The notes: generated by a model from the sequence alone, not told the origin. A DNA stretch of 64,000 bases from Roseovarius sp. W115 (GCF_032842945.2 NZ_CP146606.1:620001-684000); one strand, 5' to 3'. Positions 10,019 to 19,845 are shown, numbered from the stretch's first letter. Numbers and translations are program-made.

Positions 10019-10036
10019 AGGCCGCTCCCTCATTGA

Positions 10037-10600
10037 TTAGAGTTCCGAGCCGCCGATCTCGCGCTCGATATGTTCCAGCGCTTCGGATACGTCTTCGTGA
10101 TGGGGATGTATAGCCAGAACCAACTCAAACGCCTCTTTGGCCATATCCAGCCGGTCGATCTGCGCCAGAACGCCACCGAGGCTTGCAATCGCATTATAGT
10201 GACGCGGTTCCAGTGCCAGGGCACGTTCGATATCGGCCATGGCGGGACCAAAGAGTTCCGCCTCTGAATAGGCCACGGCGCGCATGTGCCAGCCTTCGGC
10301 AAAATCCGGCGCATGATCGGTGAGCGCCGTCAAATGTTCTATTGCTTTCGTCACATCCCCAGCGTCAAGCGCATCTGTGCCGCGTTTGAGCAGTAAATCT
10401 GCCGAAGCAGACCCGGACCTGGTGAGTTCCAGCTCGATTTCTTTGGCCACACGGCGTGCCTCGTCCTTTTCCTCTGCCTCAGACAACTGTTCAAACAAGC
10501 CGTCAAGGCGGGTTTCTTCCGCAGCAAGAGGTAAGGAAAACATGACTGTCGCCAAAAGTGCCGCGACGATAGAATTGTGAAAGATATGTTTAATGCTCAT
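10037..10600 (-). CDS. Exported TPR-repeat protein
   Basis: 187 residues. Residues 1-27 form a signal peptide ending near LPLAAEE, so the mature protein is periplasmic. Three to four tetratricopeptide units follow from about residue 70 (AEGWHMRAVAYSEAELFGPA and the next unit ending ALALEPRHYNAI are the clearest). TPRs mediate protein-protein contacts. It leads the helicase cluster by 18 bp, so it is probably in the same transcript although a periplasmic scaffold has no obvious link to RNA metabolism. Function unknown. Confidence 0.85.
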   Translation of the reverse strand: MSIKHIFHNSIVAALLATVMFSLPLAAEETRLDGLFEQLSEAEEKDEARRVAKEIELELTRSGSASADLLLKRGTDALDAGDVTKAIEHLTALTDHAPDFAEGWHMRAVAYSEAELFGPAMADIERALALEPRHYNAIASLGGVLAQIDRLDMAKEAFELVLAIHPHHEDVSEALEHIEREIGGSEL

Positions 10601-10670
10601 AGTGCGCTAGAATTTAGCGCACCGGGTCAGGATTCATAGTCCTGACAAGTCACAATTTGGAGGACAAGAC

Positions 10671-10958
10671 ATGAGCGACGTAGTGGCAGCCGCAGTAGAG
10701 GCTTTGAGCAGCAAGATGAGCGGCGGCCTGGATGGCAGTGCGAAATTCGTCATCGAAGGCGAAGGGGCCATTGTGATCGATGATGATGGTGTACGTGCAG
10801 GCGATGATGACACCGATGTCACGCTGACCGCGGATGTTGACACCTTCCAATCCATTCTGGCGGGTGATCTTGATCCCACCGCTGCCTTCATGTCCGGCAA
10901 GCTGGCTGTAGATGGTGACATGGGCATGGCCATGAAACTTGGCAGTGTTCTGAGCTGA
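10671..10958 (+). CDS. SCP2 sterol-binding domain protein
   Basis: A 95-residue single-domain SCP2 protein with no signal peptide. The family fold binds lipids or acyl chains in a hydrophobic tunnel. The C-terminal half (DPTAAFMSGKLAVDGDMG) carries the G(K/R)(L/I)xVxGDxxxAMKL signature. A strong SD (GGAGGA) lies 8-10 bp upstream. It ends one base before the start of a lysophospholipase-like hydrolase, so the pair is an operon and a role in lipid handling is plausible by context. Confidence 0.92.
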   Translation: MSDVVAAAVEALSSKMSGGLDGSAKFVIEGEGAIVIDDDGVRAGDDDTDVTLTADVDTFQSILAGDLDPTAAFMSGKLAVDGDMGMAMKLGSVLS

Positions 10959-10959
10959 T

Positions 10960-11994
10960 ATGATGCAAAGCGCGCCGTTTTTCTCTGATATGGCCGAGGG
11001 CCCCGATGGGGGTGCTGCCTATTGGATCACGGCAAAGGATGGCGTGCGTTTGCGGCTTGGGGTATGGCCGGGGCAATCCGAGGGCATCACAGGAACGGTG
11101 TACCTGTTTCCGGGCCGCACTGAATATGTTGAAAAATATGGGAAAACCTCCCTTGACCTAAGCCGTGCGGGGCTGCACGTCGCCGTCATTGACTGGCGTG
11201 GCCAAGGGCTGGCCGATCGCGTGGCATCCGACCCGATACTGGGCCATGTTCATGATTTCGCTGACTATCAGCTAGACGTTTCCGCAATGATTGAGGCGGC
11301 TGAGGCGCTTGACCTTCCCAAGCCGTGGTTTCTTTTGGGGCATTCAATGGGAGGCTGCATCGGCCTTCGATCCTTGATGGATGGCATGCCGGTGGAAGCA
11401 GCCGCATTTTCTGCGCCCATGTGGGGCATTCACATGTCGCCCCATATACGCCCTTTTGCCTGGGCCCTGTCCTGGGCCAGCCGGTATCTAGGCTTTGACC
11501 AACGCTATGCGCCCGGCACTTTGCCAGAGGCGTATGTGTTGAGTGAACCTTTTGAAACCAATCGCCTGACCACTGACACGCAGATGTATGATTACATGAT
11601 CCGTCATGTCGTAGAGCAGCCTGAGCTTCGGGTCGGCGGACCAAGCCTGCGCTGGTTGTACGAAGGCCTCGCAGAGACGCGTGCCTTGTCCAACATGGCC
11701 TCTCCAAACGTACCCTGCCTGGTCTTGCTCGGCACGGATGAAGACATTGTCGACCCCGCCCGCATCCATGACCGTGTGGCAAGGTGGCCCAGTGCGATAC
11801 TGGATTTGGCCGAGGGCGCGCGGCACGAGGTTTTGATGGAAGAAACCGGCACACGCACCCGAGCAGACGCCTGCGTCACCAAGTTTTTCGCAAATTATCA
11901 GAGCATTACGGCATGCGAGCCACAGGCAACCTCTGCTGCCCCAGATGCTCAATCGCAAGCTCCATCACATCGCCTTCGGACAGGAAACGCTTAG
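10960..11994 (+). CDS. pldB: Alpha/beta hydrolase, lysophospholipase PldB-like
   Basis: The 344-residue protein has the serine-hydrolase elbow LGHSMGG (Ser near residue 131), an oxyanion strand around LFPGRTEYVEKYG, the acid in GTDEDIVDP and a His in ARHEVLMEE. Lysophospholipases release the remaining acyl chain from lysophospholipids. The last ~30 residues (Pro/Ala/Gln-rich) are not family-typical and lie antisense to the 3' end of the converging FAH gene, giving an 89-bp convergent overlap. It is translated with the upstream SCP2 gene (1-bp gap). Substrate is inferred from family only. Confidence 0.85.
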   Translation: MMQSAPFFSDMAEGPDGGAAYWITAKDGVRLRLGVWPGQSEGITGTVYLFPGRTEYVEKYGKTSLDLSRAGLHVAVIDWRGQGLADRVASDPILGHVHDFADYQLDVSAMIEAAEALDLPKPWFLLGHSMGGCIGLRSLMDGMPVEAAAFSAPMWGIHMSPHIRPFAWALSWASRYLGFDQRYAPGTLPEAYVLSEPFETNRLTTDTQMYDYMIRHVVEQPELRVGGPSLRWLYEGLAETRALSNMASPNVPCLVLLGTDEDIVDPARIHDRVARWPSAILDLAEGARHEVLMEETGTRTRADACVTKFFANYQSITACEPQATSAAPDAQSQAPSHRLRTGNA

Positions 11995-12736
11995 GGGTTT
12001 GCCCCATACCGACGCCCGGCGGTGTCCCTGTCGCGATCACGTCCCCGGGATGCAACGTCATCAATTCGCTCAGATGAGAGATGATATGGGCGACCGAAAA
12101 GATCATCTTTGAGGTCGAGCCGGTTTGCATGCGTTCGCCATTCAAATCCAATGAAAGCGACAGATTTTGCACGTCGCCCACCTCATCCGGCGTAACCAGC
12201 CAGGGACCGATGGGCGCAAACGTGTCACAGCTTTTGCCCTTGGTCCATTGGCCCGAAAGCTCCATCTGAAAACGCCGTTCGGAAACATCGTTGACGATAG
12301 TATAGCCAGCGACATGATCGAGTGCCGCGTCTTCACTCACGTAAGACGCTGGTTTTCCGATCACGATACCAAGTTCAATCTCCCAATCGCCATGGGTCGA
12401 ACCGCGCGGCAGTCTGACAGTGTCATTGGGACCGATGATCGCAGACGTGGCTTTCATAAAGACCACGGGGTGATCGGGAAATGGCATCCCAAGCTCTTCG
12501 GCGTGGTCGGTATAGTTAAGCCCGATGCACACAAGTTTGCCCAGATGGCCAACCGGCGGCCCAATCCGTGGATCGCCGGAGACAAGAGGCAAGCGCTCGG
12601 GATCAATGGAGGACAGGTTAGCCAGGTAAGCCCCTGAAAGATCGGACATAACAGCGCTCAAATCCCTGATCTTGCCGTCTTTATCCAAAACGCCGGGCTT
12701 TTCCTCGCCCAGTGCCCCATAGCGTAGAAATCGCAT
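11906..12736 (-). CDS. Fumarylacetoacetate hydrolase-family protein
   Basis: 276 residues from the start at 12736, which has a GGGAGA SD; an earlier in-frame ATG at 12805 is less likely. The FAH catalytic domain starts at about residue 75 (CIGLNYTDHAEELG), with the metal ligands in GDWEIELGIVIG and the conserved NDVSER. The family includes acylpyruvate hydrolases and 2,4-diketo-3-deoxy-sugar acid hydrolases that cleave C-C bonds with Mg2+. The C-terminal GTPPGVGMGQTP loop is typical of the latter group. The exact substrate cannot be read from sequence, and no sugar-catabolic genes are adjacent. Confidence 0.88.
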   Translation of the reverse strand: MRFLRYGALGEEKPGVLDKDGKIRDLSAVMSDLSGAYLANLSSIDPERLPLVSGDPRIGPPVGHLGKLVCIGLNYTDHAEELGMPFPDHPVVFMKATSAIIGPNDTVRLPRGSTHGDWEIELGIVIGKPASYVSEDAALDHVAGYTIVNDVSERRFQMELSGQWTKGKSCDTFAPIGPWLVTPDEVGDVQNLSLSLDLNGERMQTGSTSKMIFSVAHIISHLSELMTLHPGDVIATGTPPGVGMGQTPKRFLSEGDVMELAIEHLGQQRLPVARMP

Positions 12737-12832
12737 GCCATTCTCCCTTACTTCTGCCCTCACGATACCGGCGTGTGACCCCGCCGCAAGCGCGGATATG
12801 GTCATGGCGTGAGACCACGCTAAACTTGGCTT

Positions 12833-13846
12833 ATGGTTTTAGAATTCAAACCCCATGGCATCTATTGCCCTGCCGGTGACTTTTTCATCGACCCATGGAA
12901 GCCGGTAGATCGGGCTCTGATCACCCATGGTCATGCGGACCATGCACGACCGGGGCATCAACGGTACTTGTCCACCGTATCCGCCGCACCGGTGATGCGG
13001 CATCGGTTGGGTGAGATCACACTTGAAACTGTGCGCTATGGTGAGGCGAAGCAGATAGGGGACGCGACCGTTTCTTTTCATCCCGCAGGCCATGTCCCCG
13101 GATCGGCGCAAATACGGGTTGAGGTGAAAGGCGAGGTTTGGGTTGTCTCGGGCGACTATAAAACCGAGCCGGATCGCTTGTCTGAGCCGTTTGAACCGGT
13201 GCGCTGTCACAGTTTCATCTCGGAATGCACCTTCGGCCTGCCTGTGTTCACCTGGGCGCAGGAAGACATCGTTGCAAAGGAAATCAACGAGTGGTGGGCG
13301 GGAAACGCGGCCAAAGGTATGTTCAGCCTTTTGGAGGCCTACTCGCTGGGTAAGGCACAGCGCGTTTTGTCGCTTTTGGATCCGTCCATCGGACCGATTC
13401 TGACCCATGGCGCAGTGGAAAACACCAATGCGGTATTGCGCGCGCAGGGGTTGGCCTTACCCAACACATGCCATGTAACACCTGATCTTGATCCCAAATC
13501 TCATCCCGGCGCGATGGTTCTTGCGCCACCGGGCGCGCTTGGAAGCACTTGGGCACGACGGTTCAGGCCCAATTCAACTGGTTTCGCAAGTGGCTGGATG
13601 CGTCTGCGTGGGGTGCGACGGCGACGTGCTGTGGATCGTGGGTTTGTGATGTCCGATCATGCCGATTGGCCGGGGTTGAATACGGCGATCAGAGAAACGA
13701 ATGCGGAAAATATATATGTTACACATGGTTATACGGATATATTTGCGCGATGGCTGAAGGAAAGCGGGTTAAATACTGAAATCGTTCCAACAGAGTTCAC
13801 CGGTGAGACGTTAGATGCTGCGACAGATGACGGTGACGCCGCATGA
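12833..13846 (+). CDS. Ligase-associated DNA exonuclease (metallo-beta-lactamase/CPSF fold)
   Basis: 337 residues. The metallo-beta-lactamase metal site is HGHADHARPGH near residue 32, with further ligands in HPAGHVPGSAQ, SGDYKTEPD and MSDHADW. This is the architecture of the Artemis/SNM1-CPSF73 nuclease group. The subgroup is named for its genetic linkage to ATP-dependent DNA ligases. Here the stop overlaps the ligase start (ATGA, 13843-13846), so the two are translationally coupled. A joint end-processing and ligation role in DNA repair is established for the pairing only by association. The Lhr-type helicase often found with this pair is not nearby. Confidence 0.9.
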   Translation: MVLEFKPHGIYCPAGDFFIDPWKPVDRALITHGHADHARPGHQRYLSTVSAAPVMRHRLGEITLETVRYGEAKQIGDATVSFHPAGHVPGSAQIRVEVKGEVWVVSGDYKTEPDRLSEPFEPVRCHSFISECTFGLPVFTWAQEDIVAKEINEWWAGNAAKGMFSLLEAYSLGKAQRVLSLLDPSIGPILTHGAVENTNAVLRAQGLALPNTCHVTPDLDPKSHPGAMVLAPPGALGSTWARRFRPNSTGFASGWMRLRGVRRRRAVDRGFVMSDHADWPGLNTAIRETNAENIYVTHGYTDIFARWLKESGLNTEIVPTEFTGETLDAATDDGDAA

Positions 13847-15437
13847 AACGGTTCACCGCACTCTATGCCACGCTGGATCAAACGACGAAGACCTCTGCCA
13901 AAACGTCTGAAATGGCAAGATATTTTGCGGATGCGCCTGTTGAGGATCGGCTATGGACTGTCGCGCTGTTTTCCGGGCGCAGACCACGCCGCGCGATCAC
14001 CACAACAAAGCTTCGGGAATGGGCGGCAGAAGGCGCCGATATCCCATTGTGGCTTTTCGAGGAAAGCTACCCGATTGTAGGCGATCTGGCGGAAACCATC
14101 GCCCTTGTCCTGCCCCCGGCCACACGGGATCAGGATGAGAGCCTGAGCACATGGATCGGCAGGCTCCGTGCCCTGAACACGCAGAAGGAAGAGGCGCGCA
14201 AAGCGGCTGTGTTGGAGGCCTGGGACCAGATGGGCGCGCAGGAACGCATGGTGTTCAACAAGCTTCTGACAGGCGGGTTTCGTATCGGGGTGAGCCGCAA
14301 GCTCATGACCCGCGCTTTGGCGCAGGCCACGGGCCGCGATGAGGCCGAACTGGCGCATCGCTTGATGGGGGATTGGACGCCAGACACAACAACATGGGAG
14401 GCCTTGATCGAGGCGCCCGATTCAGGTGCGGATCTCTCGCGCCCCTACCCTTTTGCCTTGCGTATGGGCTGGACGATGATGGGCCCGAGGCATTGGGAGA
14501 TCCCAAAGACTGGCTCGCGGAATGGAAGTGGGATGGCATTCGCGGTCAGCTCATTCTGCGCGGCGGCGAGCATTTCGTCTGGTCACGTGGCGAGGAATTG
14601 ATGACAGACCGGTTTCCCGAACTGGCGCGTGCGCGGGACTTTCTGCCGGATGGCACCGTGATTGACGGAGAGATTGTGGCTTGGGACGGTACTGCGCCCC
14701 TGCCCTTCAATGCGCTGCAAAAGCGGATCGGTCGTAAGACCGTACCGAAGAAGTTGCTGAAAGACGCGCCTGTGATCGTGCTGGCCTATGATCTTCTGGA
14801 GGAGAACGGAAAGGACCTGCGCGAAGTGCCGTTCGCAGAGAGGCGCGCTAGGCTTGATGCCATATTGGGCACCCTGCCAGAGGATGCACCGTTGCGCTCG
14901 TCTTCTGTGCTTCCGTTCAAATCTTGGAAAACACTCGCCGATTTACGCAGCACAGCCCGCGAAGAACGCGCCGAAGGGCTGATGATCAAGCGCGCGTCCA
15001 GCCCCTATCATACGGGCCGCAAGAAAGGGGACTGGTGGAAATGGAAGCTCGATCCGCTGACGATTGATGCGGTGATGATCTATGCCCAACAAGGTCACGG
15101 ACGGCGCGCCAACCTGTTTACCGATTTCACCTTTGCGGTTCGGGACGGAAATGAGCTTGTGCCATTCACCAAGGCCTATTCCGGCCTCACGGACGCGGAA
15201 TTCCGCAAGATCACGGACTGGGTGCGCAAAAACACGTTGCAGCGCTTTGGTCCGGTGAGGCAGGTGCGCGCCGAGCATGTATTTGAAATCGCCTTTGAAG
15301 GCATTGCGGAAAGTACCCGTCATAAATCCGGCCTGTCCCTTCGTTTTCCGCGCATGAAACGCTGGCGACATGACAAACCGGTGGATGAGGCCAATACAAT
15401 CGAGGACCTGCGTGAGATGCTGAAGCAATACGGCTGA
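13843..15437 (+). pseudogene. ATP-dependent DNA ligase, split by a 1-bp frameshift
   Basis: Two overlapping frames together encode one ligase. The first (13843 onward) gives the N-terminal DNA-binding domain and stays in register to PYPFAL (14460). The second carries AYGLDDDG onward, then adenylation motif I EWKWDGIRG (Lys near residue 229), other nucleotidyltransferase motifs (DGEIVAWD, GLMIKR, WWKWKLD) and the OB-fold. Inserting one G at 14460/14461 (GCCTTG|CG to GCCTTGGCG) restores 531 residues, the usual length. As sequenced, the first frame lacks the catalytic lysine and the second lacks a good start. Probably a sequencing error, otherwise a recent pseudogene. It is coupled to the exonuclease upstream. 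Confidence 0.88.
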
Positions 15438-15547
15438 AGAGCAAAAGCCCTCAAAAGGCTTAGCCCATGTCTTTTCAGAAAAGACTTGGGGTTGAGGCCC
15501 CGCCCTACCCCGCCTATGTCAGACAAAACGTTACTCCGGAGTGTCCC

Positions 15548-17368
15548 ATGATCCATCTTCCCTTTCCTGTCCGCGATGCCAATGCTGCCTCGGGCGCTGA
15601 CAATCTTGGCGATTTGCCGGAATGGAACCTGGATGATCTCTACACCGGCGAGGATGCGCCAGAACTCACACGCGACCTGGACTGGTTAGAAGGCGCGTGC
15701 GCCAGTTTTGCGACCGATTACGAGGGTAAGCTTGGCGATCTCGGTGCGGACGGTCTGCTCAAATGTATTGAACGTAATGAAAAAATTTCCAACATCGCCG
15801 GGCGCATCATGTCCTATGCCGGGCTACGGTACTATCAGGTTACAACGGATGGCGAGCGTGCCAAGTTCATGTCCGACTGCCAGGAGAAAATCACCAATTT
15901 CACCACGCCTTTGGTGTTCTTCACGCTTGAGCTGAACCGCTTGGATGCAGATGCATTGAAGGCGATGTATGCGGAGAATGCTGATCTGGCTCGCTACGCA
16001 CCTGTGATCCGACGTATTCAGGCTATGAAGCCGCATCAACTCTCTGATGAACTTGAGAAATTCCTGCATGATCTGGGTGTTGTAGGGGACGCATGGGAAC
16101 GCCTTTTTGACGAAACCATTGCCGGTCTGACTTTTGATGTGGACGGCGATGAGATGGGCATCGAGGCGACGCTCAACCTTCTGACCGAGCAGGATCGTAA
16201 CAAACGCGAGGCGGCTAGCCGCGAATTGGCGCGTGTGTTTCAAGACAACATCAAAGTCTTTGCCCGTGTACACAACACATCGGCCAAGGAAAAAGAAGTC
16301 CTTGACCGCTGGCGCAACATGCCCACGGCGCAAACCGGGCGGCACTTGTCCAACGATGTGGAGGCCGAGGTGGTCGAGGCGCTGCGCAACGCAGTGGTCG
16401 CGGCCTATCCCAAGCTGAGCCATCGCTATTATGAGCTTAAGCGTAAGTGGCTGGGCCTCGACACAATGCAGGTCTGGGACCGCAATGCGCCCCTGCCGAT
16501 GGAAGAAACGCGCGTCATTGACTGGCCGCAGGCGCAGAAAATGGTGATGGAGGCCTATAGCGCATTTGATCCACGCATGGGCGATCTTGCTGATCCGTTC
16601 TTCAACAAAGGCTGGATTGATGCGGCCGTGAAACCTGGCAAGGCGCCCGGAGCGTTTGCACATCCTACGGTGACCAATGTGCATCCGTATGTGATGCTGA
16701 ACTATCTCGGTAAACCGCGTGATGTGATGACGCTGGCGCATGAGTTGGGCCATGGTGTGCATCAGGTGCTGGCGGCTGAGCAAGGCGAGCTATTGTCCTC
16801 AACACCGCTCACTCTGGCCGAAACGGCGTCGGTCTTCGGCGAGATGCTAACCTTTCGCAAGATGCTCGACGGGGCCAAGGATCAGGCCGAGCGCAAGGTG
16901 CTTCTTGCGGGCAAAGTTGAGGACATGATCAACACGGTCGTGCGACAGATCGCGTTCTATGATTTCGAATGCAAACTGCACGCCGCGCGCCGCGAGGGGG
17001 AGTTAACACCTGAAGATATCGGCGCGCTCTGGATGTCGGTGCAAGGCGAAAGCCTTGGGCCTGCCTTTGAGTTCATGGACGGGTACGAGACATTCTGGGC
17101 TTATATCCCGCATTTCGTGCATTCACCCTTCTACGTCTACGCCTATGCCTTTGGCGACGGGTTGGTGAACGCGCTTTATGCGGTTTACGAGGAAAATCCG
17201 GACGGGTTTCAGGACAAGTATTTCGACATGCTCAAAGCAGGCGGGTCGATGCACCACAAAGAGCTTTTGGCTCCCTTCGGCTTGGACGCCTCTGATCCGG
17301 CCTTCTGGGACAAGGGTTTGTCGATGATCTCTGGCTTTATTGATGAGCTTGAGGCGATGGAGGGCTGA
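15548..17368 (+). CDS. pepF: M3-family oligoendopeptidase F
   Basis: 606 residues, cytosolic zinc metallopeptidase that degrades short peptides. The zinc site TLAHELGHGVHQ (HExxH at about residues 397-401) is followed by the third ligand in LAETASVFGEML. The start at 15548 (MIHLPFPV) gives the family length; the in-frame ATG at 15467 adds 27 atypical residues. A small hairpin (AAGCC/GGCTT) lies just upstream at about 15445. The following acetyltransferase frame begins close behind. Confidence 0.93.
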   Translation: MIHLPFPVRDANAASGADNLGDLPEWNLDDLYTGEDAPELTRDLDWLEGACASFATDYEGKLGDLGADGLLKCIERNEKISNIAGRIMSYAGLRYYQVTTDGERAKFMSDCQEKITNFTTPLVFFTLELNRLDADALKAMYAENADLARYAPVIRRIQAMKPHQLSDELEKFLHDLGVVGDAWERLFDETIAGLTFDVDGDEMGIEATLNLLTEQDRNKREAASRELARVFQDNIKVFARVHNTSAKEKEVLDRWRNMPTAQTGRHLSNDVEAEVVEALRNAVVAAYPKLSHRYYELKRKWLGLDTMQVWDRNAPLPMEETRVIDWPQAQKMVMEAYSAFDPRMGDLADPFFNKGWIDAAVKPGKAPGAFAHPTVTNVHPYVMLNYLGKPRDVMTLAHELGHGVHQVLAAEQGELLSSTPLTLAETASVFGEMLTFRKMLDGAKDQAERKVLLAGKVEDMINTVVRQIAFYDFECKLHAARREGELTPEDIGALWMSVQGESLGPAFEFMDGYETFWAYIPHFVHSPFYVYAYAFGDGLVNALYAVYEENPDGFQDKYFDMLKAGGSMHHKELLAPFGLDASDPAFWDKGLSMISGFIDELEAMEG

Positions 17369-17426
17369 ACCCCTGCCACGCGGCACCGGCCACTATACCC
17401 CTCGCGGACGGATAAAACGCGCGCTC

Positions 17427-18110
17427 GTGACGGTCAGGGTGAACGTGCCGCCGGGTCTGCGGCTAACCCTTGGCATCCTATTGATTGTAGGCGGTACCTT
17501 TGGGTTCCTACCCATTCTCGGTTTCTGGATGATCCCTCTTGGGATTGGAGTCGCAGCGCTTGATGTTATGCCGCTCTATCGCAGGCTGCGTGGCAGAGCG
17601 GCGGCGCGGAAGCCCAAAACATTTACCCTCGCACCGCTGCTGCGTGAAGAGGTTGCCAAGGTAAAGCACCTTGGCTTGCCCGATACGCAGGCTGATTTTG
17701 TTGGTACGATTTCCGAGATGACAAATGAACCGGATCTGCTGCAAGATTTTCATTACGCCCGCTACGGCAATGACGTCGTGGGTTTTTTCAAGATCGACCG
17801 AGACTTTTCACGCACGGTAGCGCGCCTGCCGAAAGGCACGCATGGGTTTCGCGGCCTTTTGATCGGAGCGCAGTTTCAGGGGCAGGGATTTGGTCACGCG
17901 CTTCTGTCAGAGCTACCTGGCTACGTGGCGCGCCACTATCTGGTTTCTGGTCTGTGGCTTGCGGTAGATGCGGATAACTCCCATGCGATCCGGCTCTACA
18001 AACGTCATGGTTGGGTGCTGGACGGACCACAGCGCAAGGGCCGGATTGCCATGGAAGACGTGATGCGTTTGCCTATTTCAGCTGACTGTCCTTCGAGCCA
18101 CGTCGATTGA
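17427..18110 (+). CDS. N-terminal membrane segment fused to GNAT acetyltransferase
   Basis: The frame encodes 227 residues from a GTG at 17427; an ATG at 17340 would overlap pepF. Residues 1-55 are a two-helix membrane segment (LRLTLGILLIVGGTFGFLP, LGFWMIPLGIGVAALDV) ending with a basic RRLRGR stretch. From about residue 66 there is a GNAT domain with the acetyl-CoA loop motif QFQGQGFGHALL and the late DADNSHAIRLYKRHGW. I recall the membrane part as a stand-alone ~70-residue protein in relatives, so this may be a natural fusion or two genes joined by an indel. Substrate unknown. The 3' end overlaps the converging zinc-finger gene by 38 bp. Confidence 0.7.
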   Translation: MTVRVNVPPGLRLTLGILLIVGGTFGFLPILGFWMIPLGIGVAALDVMPLYRRLRGRAAARKPKTFTLAPLLREEVAKVKHLGLPDTQADFVGTISEMTNEPDLLQDFHYARYGNDVVGFFKIDRDFSRTVARLPKGTHGFRGLLIGAQFQGQGFGHALLSELPGYVARHYLVSGLWLAVDADNSHAIRLYKRHGWVLDGPQRKGRIAMEDVMRLPISADCPSSHVD

Positions 18111-18342
18111 TACCGCCGCGTGCCTTATAGGTGCTGTCCCGGTCTTGCTGACAATCTATGCAGAGCTTTACGCCGGGAATAGCGGTGCGGCGTGCCTCTG
18201 GAATAGGTTCTTCGCATTCGGCACAATGCGTGAAGCTATCTCCAACGGGTTGCGATTTGGTCTTCAGACGCTGTAGCTCGTCCTCGATTGAGGCCTCGAT
18301 CTGTTCATTCACCGCGCCATCGCGCGCCCAGCCTCCGGCCAT
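18073..18342 (-). CDS. DksA/TraR-family C4 zinc-finger protein
   Basis: 89 residues. A four-cysteine zinc finger is formed by C40, C43, C61 and C64 (CAEC ... CIDC), preceded by a helix (NEQIEASIEDELQRLKT) too short to be the full DksA coiled coil. Such short TraR-like proteins may bind the RNA polymerase secondary channel. A basic tail follows. It converges on the acetyltransferase gene. Confidence 0.88.
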   Translation of the reverse strand: MAGGWARDGAVNEQIEASIEDELQRLKTKSQPVGDSFTHCAECEEPIPEARRTAIPGVKLCIDCQQDRDSTYKARGGINRRGSKDSQLK

Positions 18343-18412
18343 GGCAGTCTCCTTCCTCCATACAGACTAAGCCGTTTGAGGACAGGTCGCAAATCGCTGG
18401 TGAGAGATCAGG

Positions 18413-19741
18413 TTATTCAGCTGGCAGCCCCTGTTGGGCATCAACCTTGCCTACTGGCTTATCGTCAGATTGCGCATTCGGCGCTTTGTAAATGAGGAAG
18501 GGCAACGCCCGAGCAAGCCTGCGAAACACACTGCGTTCGTTCATGGCCAGCGCATATTCGACGTAGGCCGGGTCTTCTGAGAGGTGCTTTTCCTCCATCC
18601 GTGCACGACCATAGTAGACCGCGTTGATAACGAAGAGAGATAGGGTGGCCGTCACCGCCTGCCACGTGGTGAAGGCGGTCAGGAATGGCGCGGCGGTCAA
18701 CCAGAAGAAAAGGCTCTTCGCGACATAATCGGGATGTTTGGTAAAGGCATATGGCCCGTTGGTGATGATGCCGCGATGGGTCAGGTTGGACCAGCGCAGA
18801 CCAAAGATGGCCGTCGCCCAGACCCATAGCCCGAACGCGAAAAGAATAAGCGCCATCCACGGCCACATGAGTAGCGGATACTCTCCGGCAACCGCCGACC
18901 AATCGCGATCCGTGCGGTAAGGGTAAATCGTTCCCGACGCTAGGGCTCGGAACGGTTCATAGCAAATGAGCGTGACCACCCACGCCCCCAAGAGCCCGTT
19001 GGGGGATCGGATATGAGCATCAAAAAGTCGAACCGTCATGGCGTAACCCACCACGACAATGGTCAATTCGACCACCACCAGCGCCGTCGTGAGGTAAAGA
19101 ACGGCGGCCACCGGCCCTTGCGCCAGCTGCACGGTGTTCTCGTGAAGACCCGGCATATTGAGCGTCAGATAGGCGAACATGATAGGCAGGAAAAACCCCT
19201 TAATGGCCCAGCCCAAGACAAAGTCCTTGAGAATAGAATAGTCGGGGTTTGGATTTCTCCGCAAAAGCCAAAGACCGAATTCATGATAGCCGTCATGCGG
19301 ATCGCGCATGCGGCGGTCAATGATGACGAAATACGCAATGATGATCGGCAGACAAAGAGGCAGCAGTATCTGCATCGCTGCGAGAGGCAGGATCAGTCTC
19401 TCTACCGCGTAGATGCGGAACACAGCGTGAATAGCAATGACTGCCATGATTACTGCGCCAAACCCGACGAGTTTAACCATGACTCGCTTTGGGTTCGCGG
19501 CACGGATCTGTTCCCAGTTGAGGCCGGTTGAGGGACTGCGGTGGATCTTGCGAACAACAAGCTCATAGAGCGCCACGGGTACAAGATAGCAAAACACCAG
19601 AAAAAGCGCGCCAGACACGGCGTTGTCGGCGGGAACAACAGCGCGATAGGCAATGCCCAAACCTAGACAGACGCATCCGATAAGCGCCGTCCAATTGCTT
19701 GCGACAGTGTCGAGCTTTTTCACCTGCTTGCCCTTTGTCAA
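18413..19741 (-). CDS. Integral membrane methyltransferase, isoprenylcysteine carboxyl methyltransferase-like
   Basis: 442 residues with about ten hydrophobic helices. The C-terminal third has the ICMT/PEMT-type SAM-binding signature: GPYAFTKHPDYVAKSLFFW followed by RARMEEKHLSEDPAYVEYA. The N-terminal two thirds are an extra membrane region with no recognised domain. In bacteria the natural substrate of such proteins is usually unknown; phospholipid or other lipid methylation is possible. It stands alone on the minus strand. Confidence 0.78.
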   Translation of the reverse strand: MTKGKQVKKLDTVASNWTALIGCVCLGLGIAYRAVVPADNAVSGALFLVFCYLVPVALYELVVRKIHRSPSTGLNWEQIRAANPKRVMVKLVGFGAVIMAVIAIHAVFRIYAVERLILPLAAMQILLPLCLPIIIAYFVIIDRRMRDPHDGYHEFGLWLLRRNPNPDYSILKDFVLGWAIKGFFLPIMFAYLTLNMPGLHENTVQLAQGPVAAVLYLTTALVVVELTIVVVGYAMTVRLFDAHIRSPNGLLGAWVVTLICYEPFRALASGTIYPYRTDRDWSAVAGEYPLLMWPWMALILFAFGLWVWATAIFGLRWSNLTHRGIITNGPYAFTKHPDYVAKSLFFWLTAAPFLTAFTTWQAVTATLSLFVINAVYYGRARMEEKHLSEDPAYVEYALAMNERSVFRRLARALPFLIYKAPNAQSDDKPVGKVDAQQGLPAE

Positions 19742-19845
19742 AGCCTGTTGTGCAAAGCTATGTACGCTTCAGGCCATATTTCCTTGATCCTTTAAGACCA
19801 TAAGAAAGGGGCGAATATTTGGCTCAGGCTTGGCGAAATGGCGTC

